From positions 42,264 through 106,263 of the forward strand of contig CACNXP010000002.1 in NCBI GenBank assembly GCA_902624465.1: a stretch of DNA of 64,000 nt. Reading direction: 5' to 3'. Every line of letters begins with the position of its first letter. Positions within the stretch are counted from its first letter, which is position 1. The translations under genes and the position numbers were made by a program. Positions 8,871 through 17,284 of this stretch are shown in pieces. The DNA comes from an uncultured Pelagibacteraceae bacterium. GTDB taxonomy: Bacteria > Pseudomonadota > Alphaproteobacteria > Pelagibacterales > Pelagibacteraceae. The notes beneath the pieces were generated by a model. The model saw only the letters and a program-made list of their open reading frames with translations. It ran no database searches and was not told the DNA's origin.

Positions 8871-8893
8871 TAATTGAAAATATTATTCAATTA
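8871..8893 (-). promoter_or_regulatory. Hairpin in the leader of the homocysteine methyltransferase
   Basis: Arms TAATTGAA and TTCAATTA with a 7-base loop lie about 20 bases before the start codon at 8852. Because this gene makes methionine and SAR11-type bacteria carry short SAM riboswitches before such genes, it deserves a covariance-model test, but I do not see the full conserved core of SAM-II or SAM-V. Confidence 0.3.
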
Positions 8894-8956
8894 AATTCTA
8901 AACACAATATGTTGTAATGTCTACAATTGTAGGTAGAAAATAAAAATTCTAACAAA

Positions 8957-8985
8957 TAGACACAAGCTAATATTCTTAGTTTAAT
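8957..8985 (+). promoter_or_regulatory. Putative promoter of the aldB-like gene, leaderless arrangement
   Basis: TAGACA (8957-8962), 17-base spacer, TTTAAT (8980-8985), and ATG six bases later at 8992. With normal promoter geometry the transcript would start at or next to that ATG. The same TAGACACAA block occurs before the second aldehyde dehydrogenase (12057). A perfect palindrome CTACAATTGTAG lies 25 bases upstream (8921-8932). Confidence 0.5.
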
Positions 8986-8991
8986 GGTGTT

Positions 8992-10731
8992 ATGGCTACT
9001 AAAAGAAAGTTTAAAGCTAAGCCAAAGACCAAAAGAAAAAAAAATAAATTGGTCAAATTTTCTAGAAAAAAAATAAAAACGAAAAAAAAAGTCGTGGTAA
9101 AAAAGTCTGCGACTAAGAAACGTTCAAGAAAATCTAGAAAAAATAATAAGCTAAAAACAATAACTAAAACAAGAGGAGTAAAAAAAATGAGTGCAGAAGC
9201 TATGAAAGTGTCATCTGTATTAGATACTTCTCATTTAAAGGTTAAATTTCCATTTAAAGCAAAATATGGAAACTACATAAACGGAAAATTTGTAGAACCT
9301 AAATCAGGTAAATATTTTGACAATGTTAGCCCGATCTCAAATGAGAAAATCTGTTCAGTAGCACGATCTAACGATAAAGACGTTGAGGCAGCATTAGATG
9401 CTGCTCACGCAGCTTTTCCTGAGTGGGGAAAGACAGACATCACTACTAGATCAAATATTTTATATAAGATCGCTGATGTTTTAGAAAAAAATCTAAACTT
9501 ATTGGCTACAGCCGAGTGTTTAGATAATGGAAAACCTATAAGAGAATGTATGGCTGCAGATTTGCCTTTAGTGATAGATCATTGGAGATATTTTGCTGGA
9601 GTAATTAGAGCAGAAGAGGGATCAATCGCTGAAATTGCAAATAATCAATATTCATACAATTTTCATGAACCTTTAGGAGTTGTTGGTCAAATAGTTCCAT
9701 GGAATTTCCCATTGTTAATGGCGACATGGAAATTAGCTCCAGCTCTTGCAGCGGGAAATTGTTCAGTATTAAAACCTGCTGAACAAACACCAGCTTCAAT
9801 AATGGTGATGATGGAACTTATTGGAGACTTATTACCTCCGGGAGTTGTCAACATCGTTAGTGGTTTTGGATTAGAAGCAGGCAAACCTTTAGCATCATCT
9901 AAAAGAGTAGCTAAAGTTGCTTTTACTGGCGAAACTACAACTGGAAGATTGATTATGCAGTATGCAGCACAAAATATAATTCCAATAACTTTAGAGTTAG
10001 GTGGAAAATCTCCAAACATTTTCTTCGAGGACATCATGGAAAAAGATGATGATTTCTTCGATAAATGTATTGAAGGTTTTGTGATGTTTAATCTAAATCA
10101 GGGTGAGGTTTGTACTTGTCCAAGTAGAGCTTTAATTCAAGAATCTATCTATGATAAATTTATGGAAAGAGCTATTGCAAGAACAAAAGCTGTGGTTCAA
10201 GACAATCCTTTGAAAATGGAAACTATGATTGGAGCTCAAGCATCAGTAGAGCAAATGGAGAAGATAAAATCTTATCTAGAGCTTGGTAAAAAAGAGGGTG
10301 CTAAAGTCCTTGCCGGAGGAAGTGCAGCAAAGCTTAATAGTGGATTGGAAAAAGGTAATTATATTCAACCAACTATTTTTGAAGCTGATAACAGCATGAG
10401 AATTTCTCAAGAGGAAATTTTCGGTCCTGTTGTGTCTGTGATTAAATTTAAAGATGAAGCAGAGGCATTAAAAATTGCTAATGATACTCTTTATGGTTTA
10501 GGTGCAGCTGTATGGACTAGAAATGGTAATATAGCCCACAGAATGGGTAGAGCCATACAAGCAGGAATAGTATGGACAAATTGTTACCATGCTTATCCAG
10601 CTCACTCACCTTTTGGTGGTTACAAACAATCTGGAGTTGGTAGGGAAACCCATAAAATGATGCTTAATCATTATCGACAGAATAAGAATCTTCATGTTTC
10701 TTATGCTGAAAAAAAATTAGGCTTCTTTTAA
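8992..10731 (+). CDS. AldB/ExaC-type NAD aldehyde dehydrogenase with lysine-rich N-terminal extension
   Basis: The catalytic part is a full aldehyde dehydrogenase, close to the acetaldehyde-oxidising AldB/ExaC group: [10 protein letters not shown] (NAD site), [12 protein letters not shown] with the general-base Glu, [11 protein letters not shown] with the catalytic Cys, [11 protein letters not shown], and [19 protein letters not shown]. The DUF779 gene downstream is the usual companion of this group. Residues 1-65 are exceptional: 27 Lys, 7 Arg, no Asp or Glu. An internal ATG at 9187 (MSAEAMK) has a strong AGAGGAG at 9172-9178 and would give a normal 514-residue enzyme; the ATG at 8992 lacks a Shine-Dalgarno but fits a leaderless promoter. 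Both starts may be used. Confidence 0.9.
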   Translation: MATKRKFKAKPKTKRKKNKLVKFSRKKIKTKKKVVVKKSATKKRSRKSRKNNKLKTITKTRGVKKMSAEAMKVSSVLDTSHLKVKFPFKAKYGNYINGKFVEPKSGKYFDNVSPISNEKICSVARSNDKDVEAALDAAHAAFPEWGKTDITTRSNILYKIADVLEKNLNLLATAECLDNGKPIRECMAADLPLVIDHWRYFAGVIRAEEGSIAEIANNQYSYNFHEPLGVVGQIVPWNFPLLMATWKLAPALAAGNCSVLKPAEQTPASIMVMMELIGDLLPPGVVNIVSGFGLEAGKPLASSKRVAKVAFTGETTTGRLIMQYAAQNIIPITLELGGKSPNIFFEDIMEKDDDFFDKCIEGFVMFNLNQGEVCTCPSRALIQESIYDKFMERAIARTKAVVQDNPLKMETMIGAQASVEQMEKIKSYLELGKKEGAKVLAGGSAAKLNSGLEKGNYIQPTIFEADNSMRISQEEIFGPVVSVIKFKDEAEALKIANDTLYGLGAAVWTRNGNIAHRMGRAIQAGIVWTNCYHAYPAHSPFGGYKQSGVGRETHKMMLNHYRQNKNLHVSYAEKKLGFF

Positions 10732-10749
10732 TTAACAATAATATATAAT

Positions 10750-10775
10750 GGCCCATGATTCTTAAATCATGGGCC
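10750..10775. terminator. Perfect 11-bp stem-loop between aldehyde dehydrogenase and DUF779 genes
   Basis: GGCCCATGATT, loop CTTA, AATCATGGGCC: a GC-rich perfect hairpin unusual in such AT-rich DNA. No T-run follows, so it may act as an RNA-processing or stability element or a weak terminator rather than a classic intrinsic terminator. An ATG at 10769 lies inside its 3' arm and is probably not a start. Confidence 0.6.
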
Positions 10776-10786
10776 GGACACTTAAA

Positions 10787-11140
10787 ATGAAAGTATCAGC
10801 AACACATTCTGCTCTAAGCTTGTTATCTGAATTAAAAGAGAAATATGGAGAAAAACTAATGTTTCACCAATCTGGTGGTTGTTGCGACGGAAGTGCACCA
10901 ATGTGTTTTCAAGAGGGTGAGTTTCCTTTAGGGGACAATGATATTAAATTAGGTGAAATAGGTGGTGTACCTTTTTATATGAACGGTGATCAGTATGAAA
11001 AGTGGAAGCATACTGACTTAACGATTGACGCTGTTAAAGGAATTGGAGGAATGTTTTCTCTTGATAATGGCACCGGAAGAAGGTTTTTAACAAAATCTGA
11101 AATCTGTTTGATTGTAGATAACGATAACAAAAAAAATTAA
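10787..11140 (+). CDS. DUF779 protein, companion of AldB-type aldehyde dehydrogenase
   Basis: A 117-residue DUF779 protein. Seen: SGGCCDGSAPMC near residue 29, a cysteine cluster that defines the family, and GGMFSLDNGTGRRFLT near the end. DUF779 genes are typically found beside AldB/ExaC-type aldehyde dehydrogenases or alcohol dehydrogenases, as here, but their biochemical role is not established; the cysteines suggest metal or redox function. The ATG at 10787 is preferred because the upstream ATG at 10769 falls within a stable hairpin. Confidence 0.85.
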   Translation: MKVSATHSALSLLSELKEKYGEKLMFHQSGGCCDGSAPMCFQEGEFPLGDNDIKLGEIGGVPFYMNGDQYEKWKHTDLTIDAVKGIGGMFSLDNGTGRRFLTKSEICLIVDNDNKKN

Positions 11141-11155
11141 TCGTTTTTAATATAA

Positions 11156-11629
11156 ATGCCTGTTCATCTTAGTTCTCAAAAAATAATAAAAGATTGGATA
11201 GATTATAACGATCATATGAATGTATCGTATTATCTTTTGATTTTTGATAAATTTGGAGCAGATATACTTAATAATTTATTTAAAATGGGTGAACATTCAG
11301 CAAAAACAACCGGTAAAAGTACTATGATTGTTGAAACTAATATTACTTATAATCAAGAACTCAAAGTTAACGATGAGGTAGATGTTAATCTAGTATATTT
11401 TAATCATGATAAAAAAAGACTTTTATATAAAATGGAAATGATTAATAAAGAAAAAAAATTTTTAGCATCAACTATAGAAGTTCTTGCCTTATATGTTGAT
11501 CTAAAGAATAGAAAAGTTTCTGAATTTGAAGATGAAAAAGTAAATATTATGGATAATTATATTAAAGAGCATTCTCCAAAATTTGACAATAAAGATTTAA
11601 AGTTCTCCTCAAGGTTAAAAAAAAATTAA
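11156..11629 (+). CDS. Hotdog-fold acyl-CoA thioesterase family protein
   Basis: A 157-residue thioesterase of the 4-hydroxybenzoyl-CoA/YbgC-type hotdog superfamily. The N-terminal WIDYNDHMNVSYYLLIFD block (about residues 14-31), with the catalytic-type D-x-N-H-M pattern, resembles the thioesterase domain attached to carnitine dehydrogenase and the betainyl-CoA thioesterases. VETNITYNQELKVNDEV is the strand following. Position 15 bases after DUF779 suggests the same transcript. Substrate is not determined; a short or quaternary-amine acyl-CoA is a reasonable guess. Confidence 0.8.
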   Translation: MPVHLSSQKIIKDWIDYNDHMNVSYYLLIFDKFGADILNNLFKMGEHSAKTTGKSTMIVETNITYNQELKVNDEVDVNLVYFNHDKKRLLYKMEMINKEKKFLASTIEVLALYVDLKNRKVSEFEDEKVNIMDNYIKEHSPKFDNKDLKFSSRLKKN

Positions 11630-11667
11630 TATAACTCCCAGTCCGCAGCTGGAAGCTATATCTAAAT

Positions 11668-11985
11668 TTATTGACCAGGCGCTTTATAACCTATTTTGCT
11701 TGCTTTAGTTGTTGCTTTTGTAAAATCAATCGCTTCAAGTAAAGTTAAATTTTTAACTGCACCTGATGCTTCTACAACAAGCTTTACAGCTGCGAAGTCA
11801 TCAAAACTACCCATTTCATTTATAACTACAAAATCATATGAACCTCTAACAATATCCATACTATGCATTGTTCCACCCATAGCTTTTGTTAATTGTTCAA
11901 CTACTGCTTTTCTATCACTTGTAGGATCTTTTAAAAAACCTTGAAAAGCTTTTTCCGTGTAGTTTCCCATTATGTATGCTTTCAT
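11668..11985 (-). CDS. GYD-domain protein
   Basis: A 105-residue GYD-family protein (alpha/beta ferredoxin-like fold). The defining GSYDFVVINEMGSFDDFAAVKL segment is split here as GSYDFVVI and DDFAAVKL, around residues 46-66. GYD proteins are small cytosolic proteins of unknown function. The start is the ATG at 11985, with AGGAG just upstream, rather than a TTG two codons earlier. It lies between two aldehyde dehydrogenase blocks and is transcribed away from the second. Confidence 0.82.
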   Translation of the reverse strand: MKAYIMGNYTEKAFQGFLKDPTSDRKAVVEQLTKAMGGTMHSMDIVRGSYDFVVINEMGSFDDFAAVKLVVEASGAVKNLTLLEAIDFTKATTKASKIGYKAPGQ

Positions 11986-12056
11986 GTTCAACTCCTTTTT
12001 TTTATAATTTAACGTATCATCTAATTGCAGATAATTGATGTGTAAAAATTACATAG

Positions 12057-12084
12057 TAGACACAACCTCTAGTAATGTTAGATT
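12057..12084 (+). promoter_or_regulatory. Putative promoter of the second aldehyde dehydrogenase, leaderless arrangement
   Basis: TAGACA (12057-12062), 16-base spacer, TAGATT (12079-12084), then ATG five bases later at 12090. It shares TAGACACAA with the promoter at 8957 and has no Shine-Dalgarno before the ATG. Inference from geometry only. Confidence 0.45.
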
Positions 12085-12089
12085 AAGAT

Positions 12090-13532
12090 ATGTACGAAAA
12101 ATTTGGTCAATTTATTGATGGTAAATGGTGTCAATCCTCAGATAAATCAACTTATGAAGTAATAAATCCAGCTAACGAAGAAGTCATTGGACATGCATCT
12201 AAAGCTACATCCCAAGATGTAGACAGAGCACTTAAATCAGCTGAAAAAGGATTGGAAGTTTGGAAAAAAACTTCACCATGGCAGAGGTCATATATAATTA
12301 GAAGAATTGCAGACAAAATTAGAGAAAAACAAGATGTACTAGCAAAATGGATGACTTTAGAAGTTGGCAAACCTTTTGCAGAAGCGAAAGGCGAAGTAAA
12401 TGGAGCGGCTGATATTTTTGAATGGAATGCAGAAGAAACAAAAAGAATTTATGGTCAAACTGTTGAAAGTAGATTTGAAGAAACAAGAGTTCATGTTTAT
12501 TACCAACCAGTAGGTGTTGTAGCTGCATTATCTCCTTGGAATTTTCCAGCAGTTCTGTCTGCAAGAAAAATTTCAACAGCTTTAGCAGCTGGTTGTTCCG
12601 TAATAATTAAACCAGATGTAATAACCCCAGGTGTTGTAATGGAAATGGTAAATATTTGTAATGAATGTGGTGTCCCACCAGGTGTAGTAAATCTTTTATC
12701 AGGAGACCCTCCTAGTATCGCTCAACAATTAATAGCATCTGATATTATAAAAAAGATTTCAATAACTGGTTCATCAAGAGTTGGAAAATTAATTTTAAAA
12801 CAAGCTGCTGACAAAGTTCAAAGAGTTACAATGGAATTAAGTGGACACTCGCCATTTATAGTTTTTGATGATGCTGACATTAAAAAGGCGACAGATATGG
12901 CTATATCTGCAAAATTTAGAAACAACGGACAAGTTTGTATTTCACCTAACAGATTCTACATTCAGGAGAGTAAAAAAGAGGAATTTATAAATTTATTTAT
13001 TGAAAAGACAAAAAAACTTAAAATTGGTGATGGCATGGATCCCTCAGTACAACTAGGACCATTAACAACAAAAAAAAGGTTAAATGAAATTGAGGAACTG
13101 GTTGAAACGACTAAAAAAGAGGGCGCAAAAGTACTTTTAGGCGGTAAAAGACCACAAGGTTTCAACAAAGGATTTTATTATGAACCAACTATCTTTGATA
13201 ATGTTAAAGATGATTATACTATTATGAAAGTAGAACCCTTTGGCCCATTAGTTCCAATGTTATCTTTTAAAACATTTGATGAAGTAATAGAGCGAGCAAA
13301 TAATCATGATCTTGGACTATCAAGTTATATCTGCACAAATTCTATGGAAAAAGCACACAAAGCATCTGAATTAATGGAGACAGGAACAGTCGCAGTAAAC
13401 ACTCCGCTCGTTGCAATAGCCGAAGCTCCATTTGGGGGAATTAAACAAGCGGGTTATGGGCGTGAAGGTGGATCAATGGCTATTAAAGATTATTTAAATG
13501 TAAAATATACTCATTTAGGATTGAAAGGATAA
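12090..13532 (+). CDS. NAD(P)-dependent aldehyde dehydrogenase (semialdehyde-type)
   Basis: A 480-residue aldehyde dehydrogenase superfamily enzyme. Motifs: VAALSPWNFPAVLSARK (cofactor site, about residue 145), MELSGHSPFIVFDDAD with the general-base Glu near 252, NNGQVCISPNRFY with the catalytic Cys near 286, and EAPFGGIKQAGYGREGG. The SGHSP and S-PNRFY variants resemble succinate- and other semialdehyde dehydrogenases more than betaine aldehyde enzymes. It converges tail-to-tail, four bases apart, with the sugar-acid dehydratase gene, so it may oxidise an aldehyde product of that pathway; this is inference from position. Confidence 0.88.
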   Translation: MYEKFGQFIDGKWCQSSDKSTYEVINPANEEVIGHASKATSQDVDRALKSAEKGLEVWKKTSPWQRSYIIRRIADKIREKQDVLAKWMTLEVGKPFAEAKGEVNGAADIFEWNAEETKRIYGQTVESRFEETRVHVYYQPVGVVAALSPWNFPAVLSARKISTALAAGCSVIIKPDVITPGVVMEMVNICNECGVPPGVVNLLSGDPPSIAQQLIASDIIKKISITGSSRVGKLILKQAADKVQRVTMELSGHSPFIVFDDADIKKATDMAISAKFRNNGQVCISPNRFYIQESKKEEFINLFIEKTKKLKIGDGMDPSVQLGPLTTKKRLNEIEELVETTKKEGAKVLLGGKRPQGFNKGFYYEPTIFDNVKDDYTIMKVEPFGPLVPMLSFKTFDEVIERANNHDLGLSSYICTNSMEKAHKASELMETGTVAVNTPLVAIAEAPFGGIKQAGYGREGGSMAIKDYLNVKYTHLGLKG

Positions 13533-13535
13533 AAG

Positions 13536-14711
13536 CTATTCTAAAATCTTAAAATCATTTTTGTATTTTTCGTTAATAGAAATACCAAGCCCTGGTACAT
13601 TATCATCTAAATTTATATAACCATTTTGAGGTTCTGGTTCTCCTTTGAATAAATAGTAAAATAATTCATTGCCGATTTCTACTTGGTGAACGGGAAAATA
13701 TTCTGAAAATGGACAATTATTACTTGCCATAGTTAAATGGTAGTTGTGCATTTGTCCTGCGTGAGGAATTACAGGGATATTATATTTTTCTGCAAGTAAA
13801 TTAATTTTATGACCTGCTGTTATTCCACCCACTCGGTTGGAATCATATTGTATATAACTTATCGCTTTAAGATCTAAAAGATGTTTAAATCCTAAGACAC
13901 TAAATTCATGTTCACCACCGGCTATAGGAATATCTCCGAGAGCATTTAATTCAGCATAGCCTGAGATGTCATCTGGTATAACTGGCTCCTCCAACCATTT
14001 TGGTTTAAATTTTATTAAATTAGGTATTATTTTTTTTGAATACTCCAAATCCCAACCCATATACGCTTCAAGCATTAAATCGTTGTCATATCCAATAACC
14101 TCTCTAACAGCATTTACTAAAGCAATGTTATTTTTGATACCATCAGCTCCATCTTTAGGTCCCCATCCAAAACGCATTTTAAACATTTTAAAACCCTCAT
14201 TGAGGTATTTTTCAGCTTCCTTTTGCAAGTCTTCAAGTGGCTGACTATATAATTTTGAAGCATAAACAGGAATCTTTTCCTTAGTTCTTCCACCAAGTAA
14301 TTTAAACACTGGTTCATTTTTTAGTTTCCCCATTAAGTCCCAAATGCCTAAATCAATTGCAGAAATTCCAACCATTCCAATTCCTTTTCGTCCCCATGCC
14401 ATAGTACTTCTGTACATCTTGTCCCAAAGATAATCATAATCAAAAGGATCCTCACCTATAACTAAATTTTTTAAATAACAATCTATTGCTTTTTTTGTAA
14501 CTTCTGGCGCTAGAGCAGCATTTCCAAGACCAATAGTTCCATCATCAGCAATTACTTCACATACTAACCATTGATGAAACCTAAAAGATTTCATTTTATC
14601 TCCGCTCTCTCTTAGTAAGTCTGTAGGATTAGTACAAAAATTTTGAGCTGGAGGAACTATCTCTCCTGTCCATTTATAAATTGTAGTTTTAATATCTTTT
14701 ATTTTTGGCAT
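13536..14711 (-). CDS. Enolase-superfamily (mandelate racemase/MLE) sugar-acid dehydratase, L-rhamnonate dehydratase-like
   Basis: A 391-residue MR/MLE family protein. Metal ligands are visible as LEAYMGWD (near residue 218), [10 protein letters not shown] and GGEHEFS; a catalytic histidine is in [12 protein letters not shown]. The E-x-Y-M-x-W-D, EEP-x-PDD and GEHE patterns match L-rhamnonate dehydratases and related acid-sugar dehydratases, which convert an aldonate to a 2-keto-3-deoxy acid. It sits two bases from a PdxA-like gene on the same strand and near a TTT transporter, SDR and FAH gene, which supports a sugar-acid role. The exact sugar cannot be assigned. Confidence 0.8.
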   Translation of the reverse strand: MPKIKDIKTTIYKWTGEIVPPAQNFCTNPTDLLRESGDKMKSFRFHQWLVCEVIADDGTIGLGNAALAPEVTKKAIDCYLKNLVIGEDPFDYDYLWDKMYRSTMAWGRKGIGMVGISAIDLGIWDLMGKLKNEPVFKLLGGRTKEKIPVYASKLYSQPLEDLQKEAEKYLNEGFKMFKMRFGWGPKDGADGIKNNIALVNAVREVIGYDNDLMLEAYMGWDLEYSKKIIPNLIKFKPKWLEEPVIPDDISGYAELNALGDIPIAGGEHEFSVLGFKHLLDLKAISYIQYDSNRVGGITAGHKINLLAEKYNIPVIPHAGQMHNYHLTMASNNCPFSEYFPVHQVEIGNELFYYLFKGEPEPQNGYINLDDNVPGLGISINEKYKNDFKILE

Positions 14712-14713
14712 TA

Positions 14714-15706
14714 CTATTTTTTATTATTAGCCATTGTTAATGCTATTTTAAAGGATTGTAATGTTGGTTCTAAGTTTGCTTGATTTTTTCCGGCAATGTC
14801 AAATGCCGTTCCATGTGCAGGTGTTGTTATTGGAATAGGCATACCACCTTGAACTGTAACACCTCTATCAAAGCCAAAAGCTTTTAATCCAGATTGTAGT
14901 GCATCATGGTACATTCCTACAATGCAATCGTGATTTTTATTTTTAAAAGCTGTGATAAACGATGTATCACATGGTAAGGGACCATCAGCATTAATACCTA
15001 ACTTTTTAGCGTCTTCAATAGCAGGAATTATTTCATTCTTTTCTTCTACTCCAAATTCTGCATGAGGATTTAATGCTTGCACTGCAACACGCGGGTTTGC
15101 AATACCATTTAATTTCATAGTTTCATGTATCAATTTAATGGGTTTAATTATCTTCTCTTTCTTAATATTTTTAGGGACTTCACTTATGGGGATATGGGAA
15201 GTAACTCTAGCAGTCCAAAAATTATCAACTACATTAAATTCACAAAAAAAACTTTCAACATTTAATCTCTCAGCCATTAGATGAAGTTCATCAGAATGTT
15301 TGTTTCCTCCCATAATCATACTTGTTTTATTAAATGGTCCAAAATTTATTGCATGTATCTTATTCTGTTTTGCAAGATCAAGAGCAAGATTTAACGATTG
15401 TAAAACACTTTCCCCTGATTCTTTTGAGCATTCCGCAATCTTGTATTGGTGGTTTTTACCTTTTGTTAAATCTAAAAAGAATTTATTGTTATTTTTAAAA
15501 TTAATTTGGTCAAAATCAGTTACAAACTCTAAATTACTTTTATTTCCGCTAATTTTGTCACCACTTTCTAGGATTGCTTTTTCACCTATGACGACAATGT
15601 TTACATCATCAGTTATCTTTTCACTCAATAATTTTGATATCAGTTCAGGTCCGATGCCAGAGGGATCGCCTAATAAGATACCAATATTAATTTTGTTTTC
15701 TGACAT
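14714..15706 (-). CDS. PdxA-family dehydrogenase (PdxA2-like)
   Basis: A 330-residue member of the PdxA family of metal- and NAD-dependent decarboxylating dehydrogenases. Seen: [14 protein letters not shown] at residues 8-21, the metal-binding histidines in [11 protein letters not shown] and [11 protein letters not shown], and the terminal [13 protein letters not shown]. Biosynthetic PdxA acts on 4-phosphohydroxythreonine for vitamin B6; paralogues in catabolic clusters act on 4-phospho-threonate/erythronate. No DUF1537 kinase lies nearby, so the catabolic substrate is uncertain, but the location beside the dehydratase and TTT transporter favours a catabolic paralogue. Confidence 0.82.
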   Translation of the reverse strand: MSENKINIGILLGDPSGIGPELISKLLSEKITDDVNIVVIGEKAILESGDKISGNKSNLEFVTDFDQINFKNNNKFFLDLTKGKNHQYKIAECSKESGESVLQSLNLALDLAKQNKIHAINFGPFNKTSMIMGGNKHSDELHLMAERLNVESFFCEFNVVDNFWTARVTSHIPISEVPKNIKKEKIIKPIKLIHETMKLNGIANPRVAVQALNPHAEFGVEEKNEIIPAIEDAKKLGINADGPLPCDTSFITAFKNKNHDCIVGMYHDALQSGLKAFGFDRGVTVQGGMPIPITTPAHGTAFDIAGKNQANLEPTLQSFKIALTMANNKK

Positions 15707-15775
15707 TTTTTTCTTTACGGGTTGTATCAGATAATGTTTAAATATTTAATTATAAATTAACTAATGAGGGAAATA

Positions 15776-16750
15776 ATGAAAAAAAGCTTTAAATTATTTT
15801 TAGCTGCTGCCTTTTTAGCAACTGAATTTTTTGTTGTGGCTCTTCCATTAATGATTACATCCGCAAAAGCTGATGGTCATCCAATTCAAGCTATTACTCA
15901 TGCTGGTTTTGGCGGTGGAACAGACGTAACTACTAGAATGATGTTATTAAGAGCAAGAAGAGTTCTAAAACAAGACATGCAATTAGTGAATAAAAAAGGT
16001 GGTGGAGGTGCTGCATCTATGGATTATATGATGTCTTTACCTGCAGATGGAAACCATACTTTAACTTGGACTACTGGACATGCAGTATCAATGGCTTTAG
16101 GAAAAACGAAAGTTAAAATCAGCGATATGCAACCATTAGCTAGAGGAACTGATGACCCACAATTGTTTGTAGTAAATTGTAAATCTGACATTAAAGATGC
16201 TAAGAAGTTTATTAGTACACAAAAATCAAAATCATTAAAGTATGGAACAACCCACACAGGTGGTATTGACGATGTTAGTGCAATCGCATTTACGAAAAAA
16301 GGTGGATTAAAAGATCCAACTATTGTTGCTTACAAAGGAGTTGCTCCGATTAAAACAAACTTAATCAAAGGCGATATCGATGTTGGTGTTCTTAATTTAG
16401 GTGAAGCATTGACCGAGATCAATGAAGGTAAACTTTGTGTATCAGTTGTGCTAGCTAACAATAGAATGGCTAAGATTGGTGACTCTCCAACTGCCAAAGA
16501 ACTAGGTATACCAGTTTCTTTATCTACAGTTAGAGGATTTGTAACTAAAAAAGGTGCTCCAGCAGACAGAGTGAAACAATTAGAAGCTGGAATGATGAAA
16601 GCTATGAGCCATAACTACTATAAAAATTTCTTGACTGAAATTGGTCTTGATGAGACTAGTGTAGTTGGTGCTGATGAGTGGGGTAAGCAGATGGAAGAAA
16701 TGCTTACTGAAATGACAGCTCAATTAAAAGCTTTAGGTTACATTAAGTAA
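15776..16750 (+). CDS. tctC: TctC/Bug-family substrate-binding protein of a tripartite tricarboxylate transporter
   Basis: The periplasmic binding protein of a TTT system, 324 residues. A signal peptide of about 33 residues (MKKSFKLFLAAAFLAT, ending at SAKADG) is followed by the Bug-type fold with GFGGGTDVTTR, NKKGGGGAASMDYM and GTTHTGGIDDVS. The ATG at 15776 is chosen because GAGGG precedes it, in preference to ATG 15764. Bug proteins bind carboxylates, often without amino groups; substrate here is probably the sugar acid or related acid handled by the neighbouring genes. A strong terminator follows just inside tctB. Confidence 0.92.
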   Translation: MKKSFKLFLAAAFLATEFFVVALPLMITSAKADGHPIQAITHAGFGGGTDVTTRMMLLRARRVLKQDMQLVNKKGGGGAASMDYMMSLPADGNHTLTWTTGHAVSMALGKTKVKISDMQPLARGTDDPQLFVVNCKSDIKDAKKFISTQKSKSLKYGTTHTGGIDDVSAIAFTKKGGLKDPTIVAYKGVAPIKTNLIKGDIDVGVLNLGEALTEINEGKLCVSVVLANNRMAKIGDSPTAKELGIPVSLSTVRGFVTKKGAPADRVKQLEAGMMKAMSHNYYKNFLTEIGLDETSVVGADEWGKQMEEMLTEMTAQLKALGYIK

Positions 16751-16772
16751 TAAAAATTCGTACATTGATTAA

Positions 16773-17282
16773 ATGAGCGATGTACAGAAATCTAAAGGGG
16801 CAGACAAAAAAAGTTTGCCCCTTTTTTTTAATATCTCATTTAAAGTCATTTTTATTATTGTATTAACTTCGAGTGTTCTATTATATTTTACATTTACATT
16901 TGAAGAAGTTCCTCCAATTTTAAACAGAGGTATTCAACCAGCTACATTTCCAAAAGCCTTATTAATTTTAATTATTTCACTGAGCTTAATTGTCTATTAC
17001 TTATCAATCAAAGTTCCTTGGAATATTGAAAAAAAATTACCAAATTCTTTTTATATTACTTTAGCTAGTTTTATTATTTTTTCAGTTGTAAGTGTTACTC
17101 TAGATTTCTTTCTTGGTATTTCAGTTTTATCAGTCTTAGTTTCATTCTTTTGGGGTGAAAGAAGAATTTTCTATTTATTTTTAGTAGCTATAATTTTTCC
17201 AATAATAGTATTCATTTTTTTTGAGACTATTTTAGGGCTTAGATTCCCAGGAGGTATTATCACAAATCTTTATTACAACTAA
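16773..17282 (+). CDS. tctB: TctB-type small permease (DUF1468)
   Basis: The small membrane subunit of the TTT system, 169 residues with four predicted transmembrane segments (about 23-42, 59-78, 93-112 and 118-152). The N-terminus (MSDVQKSKGADKKSLPLFF) is cytoplasmic and its coding DNA forms a near-perfect intrinsic terminator (16794-16829), so the sequence appears to serve two purposes. TctB proteins are poorly conserved, and assignment rests on size, topology, the internal NRGIQPATFPK loop typical of the family and location between tctC and tctA. Confidence 0.88.
   Translation: MSDVQKSKGADKKSLPLFFNISFKVIFIIVLTSSVLLYFTFTFEEVPPILNRGIQPATFPKALLILIISLSLIVYYLSIKVPWNIEKKLPNSFYITLASFIIFSVVSVTLDFFLGISVLSVLVSFFWGERRIFYLFLVAIIFPIIVFIFFETILGLRFPGGIITNLYYN
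16794..16829 (+). terminator. Intrinsic terminator inside the 5' coding region of tctB
   Basis: Arms AAAGGGGCAGAC (16794-16805) and GTTTGCCCCTTT (16813-16824) pair with one G-U, around a loop of seven A; a run of eight T follows the last C. This is a textbook rho-independent terminator positioned seven codons into tctB, expected to stop most tctC transcripts and keep permease expression low. Confidence 0.85.
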
Positions 17283-17284
17283 TT

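Noticed and set aside
9605..10037. Minus-strand frames inside the aldehyde dehydrogenase gene
   Set aside because: Antisense shadows of a conserved gene with no recognisable protein features.
16760..16785. GTACAT/ATGTAC hairpin around the tctB start codon
   Set aside because: Only six base pairs with a 14-base loop; too weak to claim in this sequence background.
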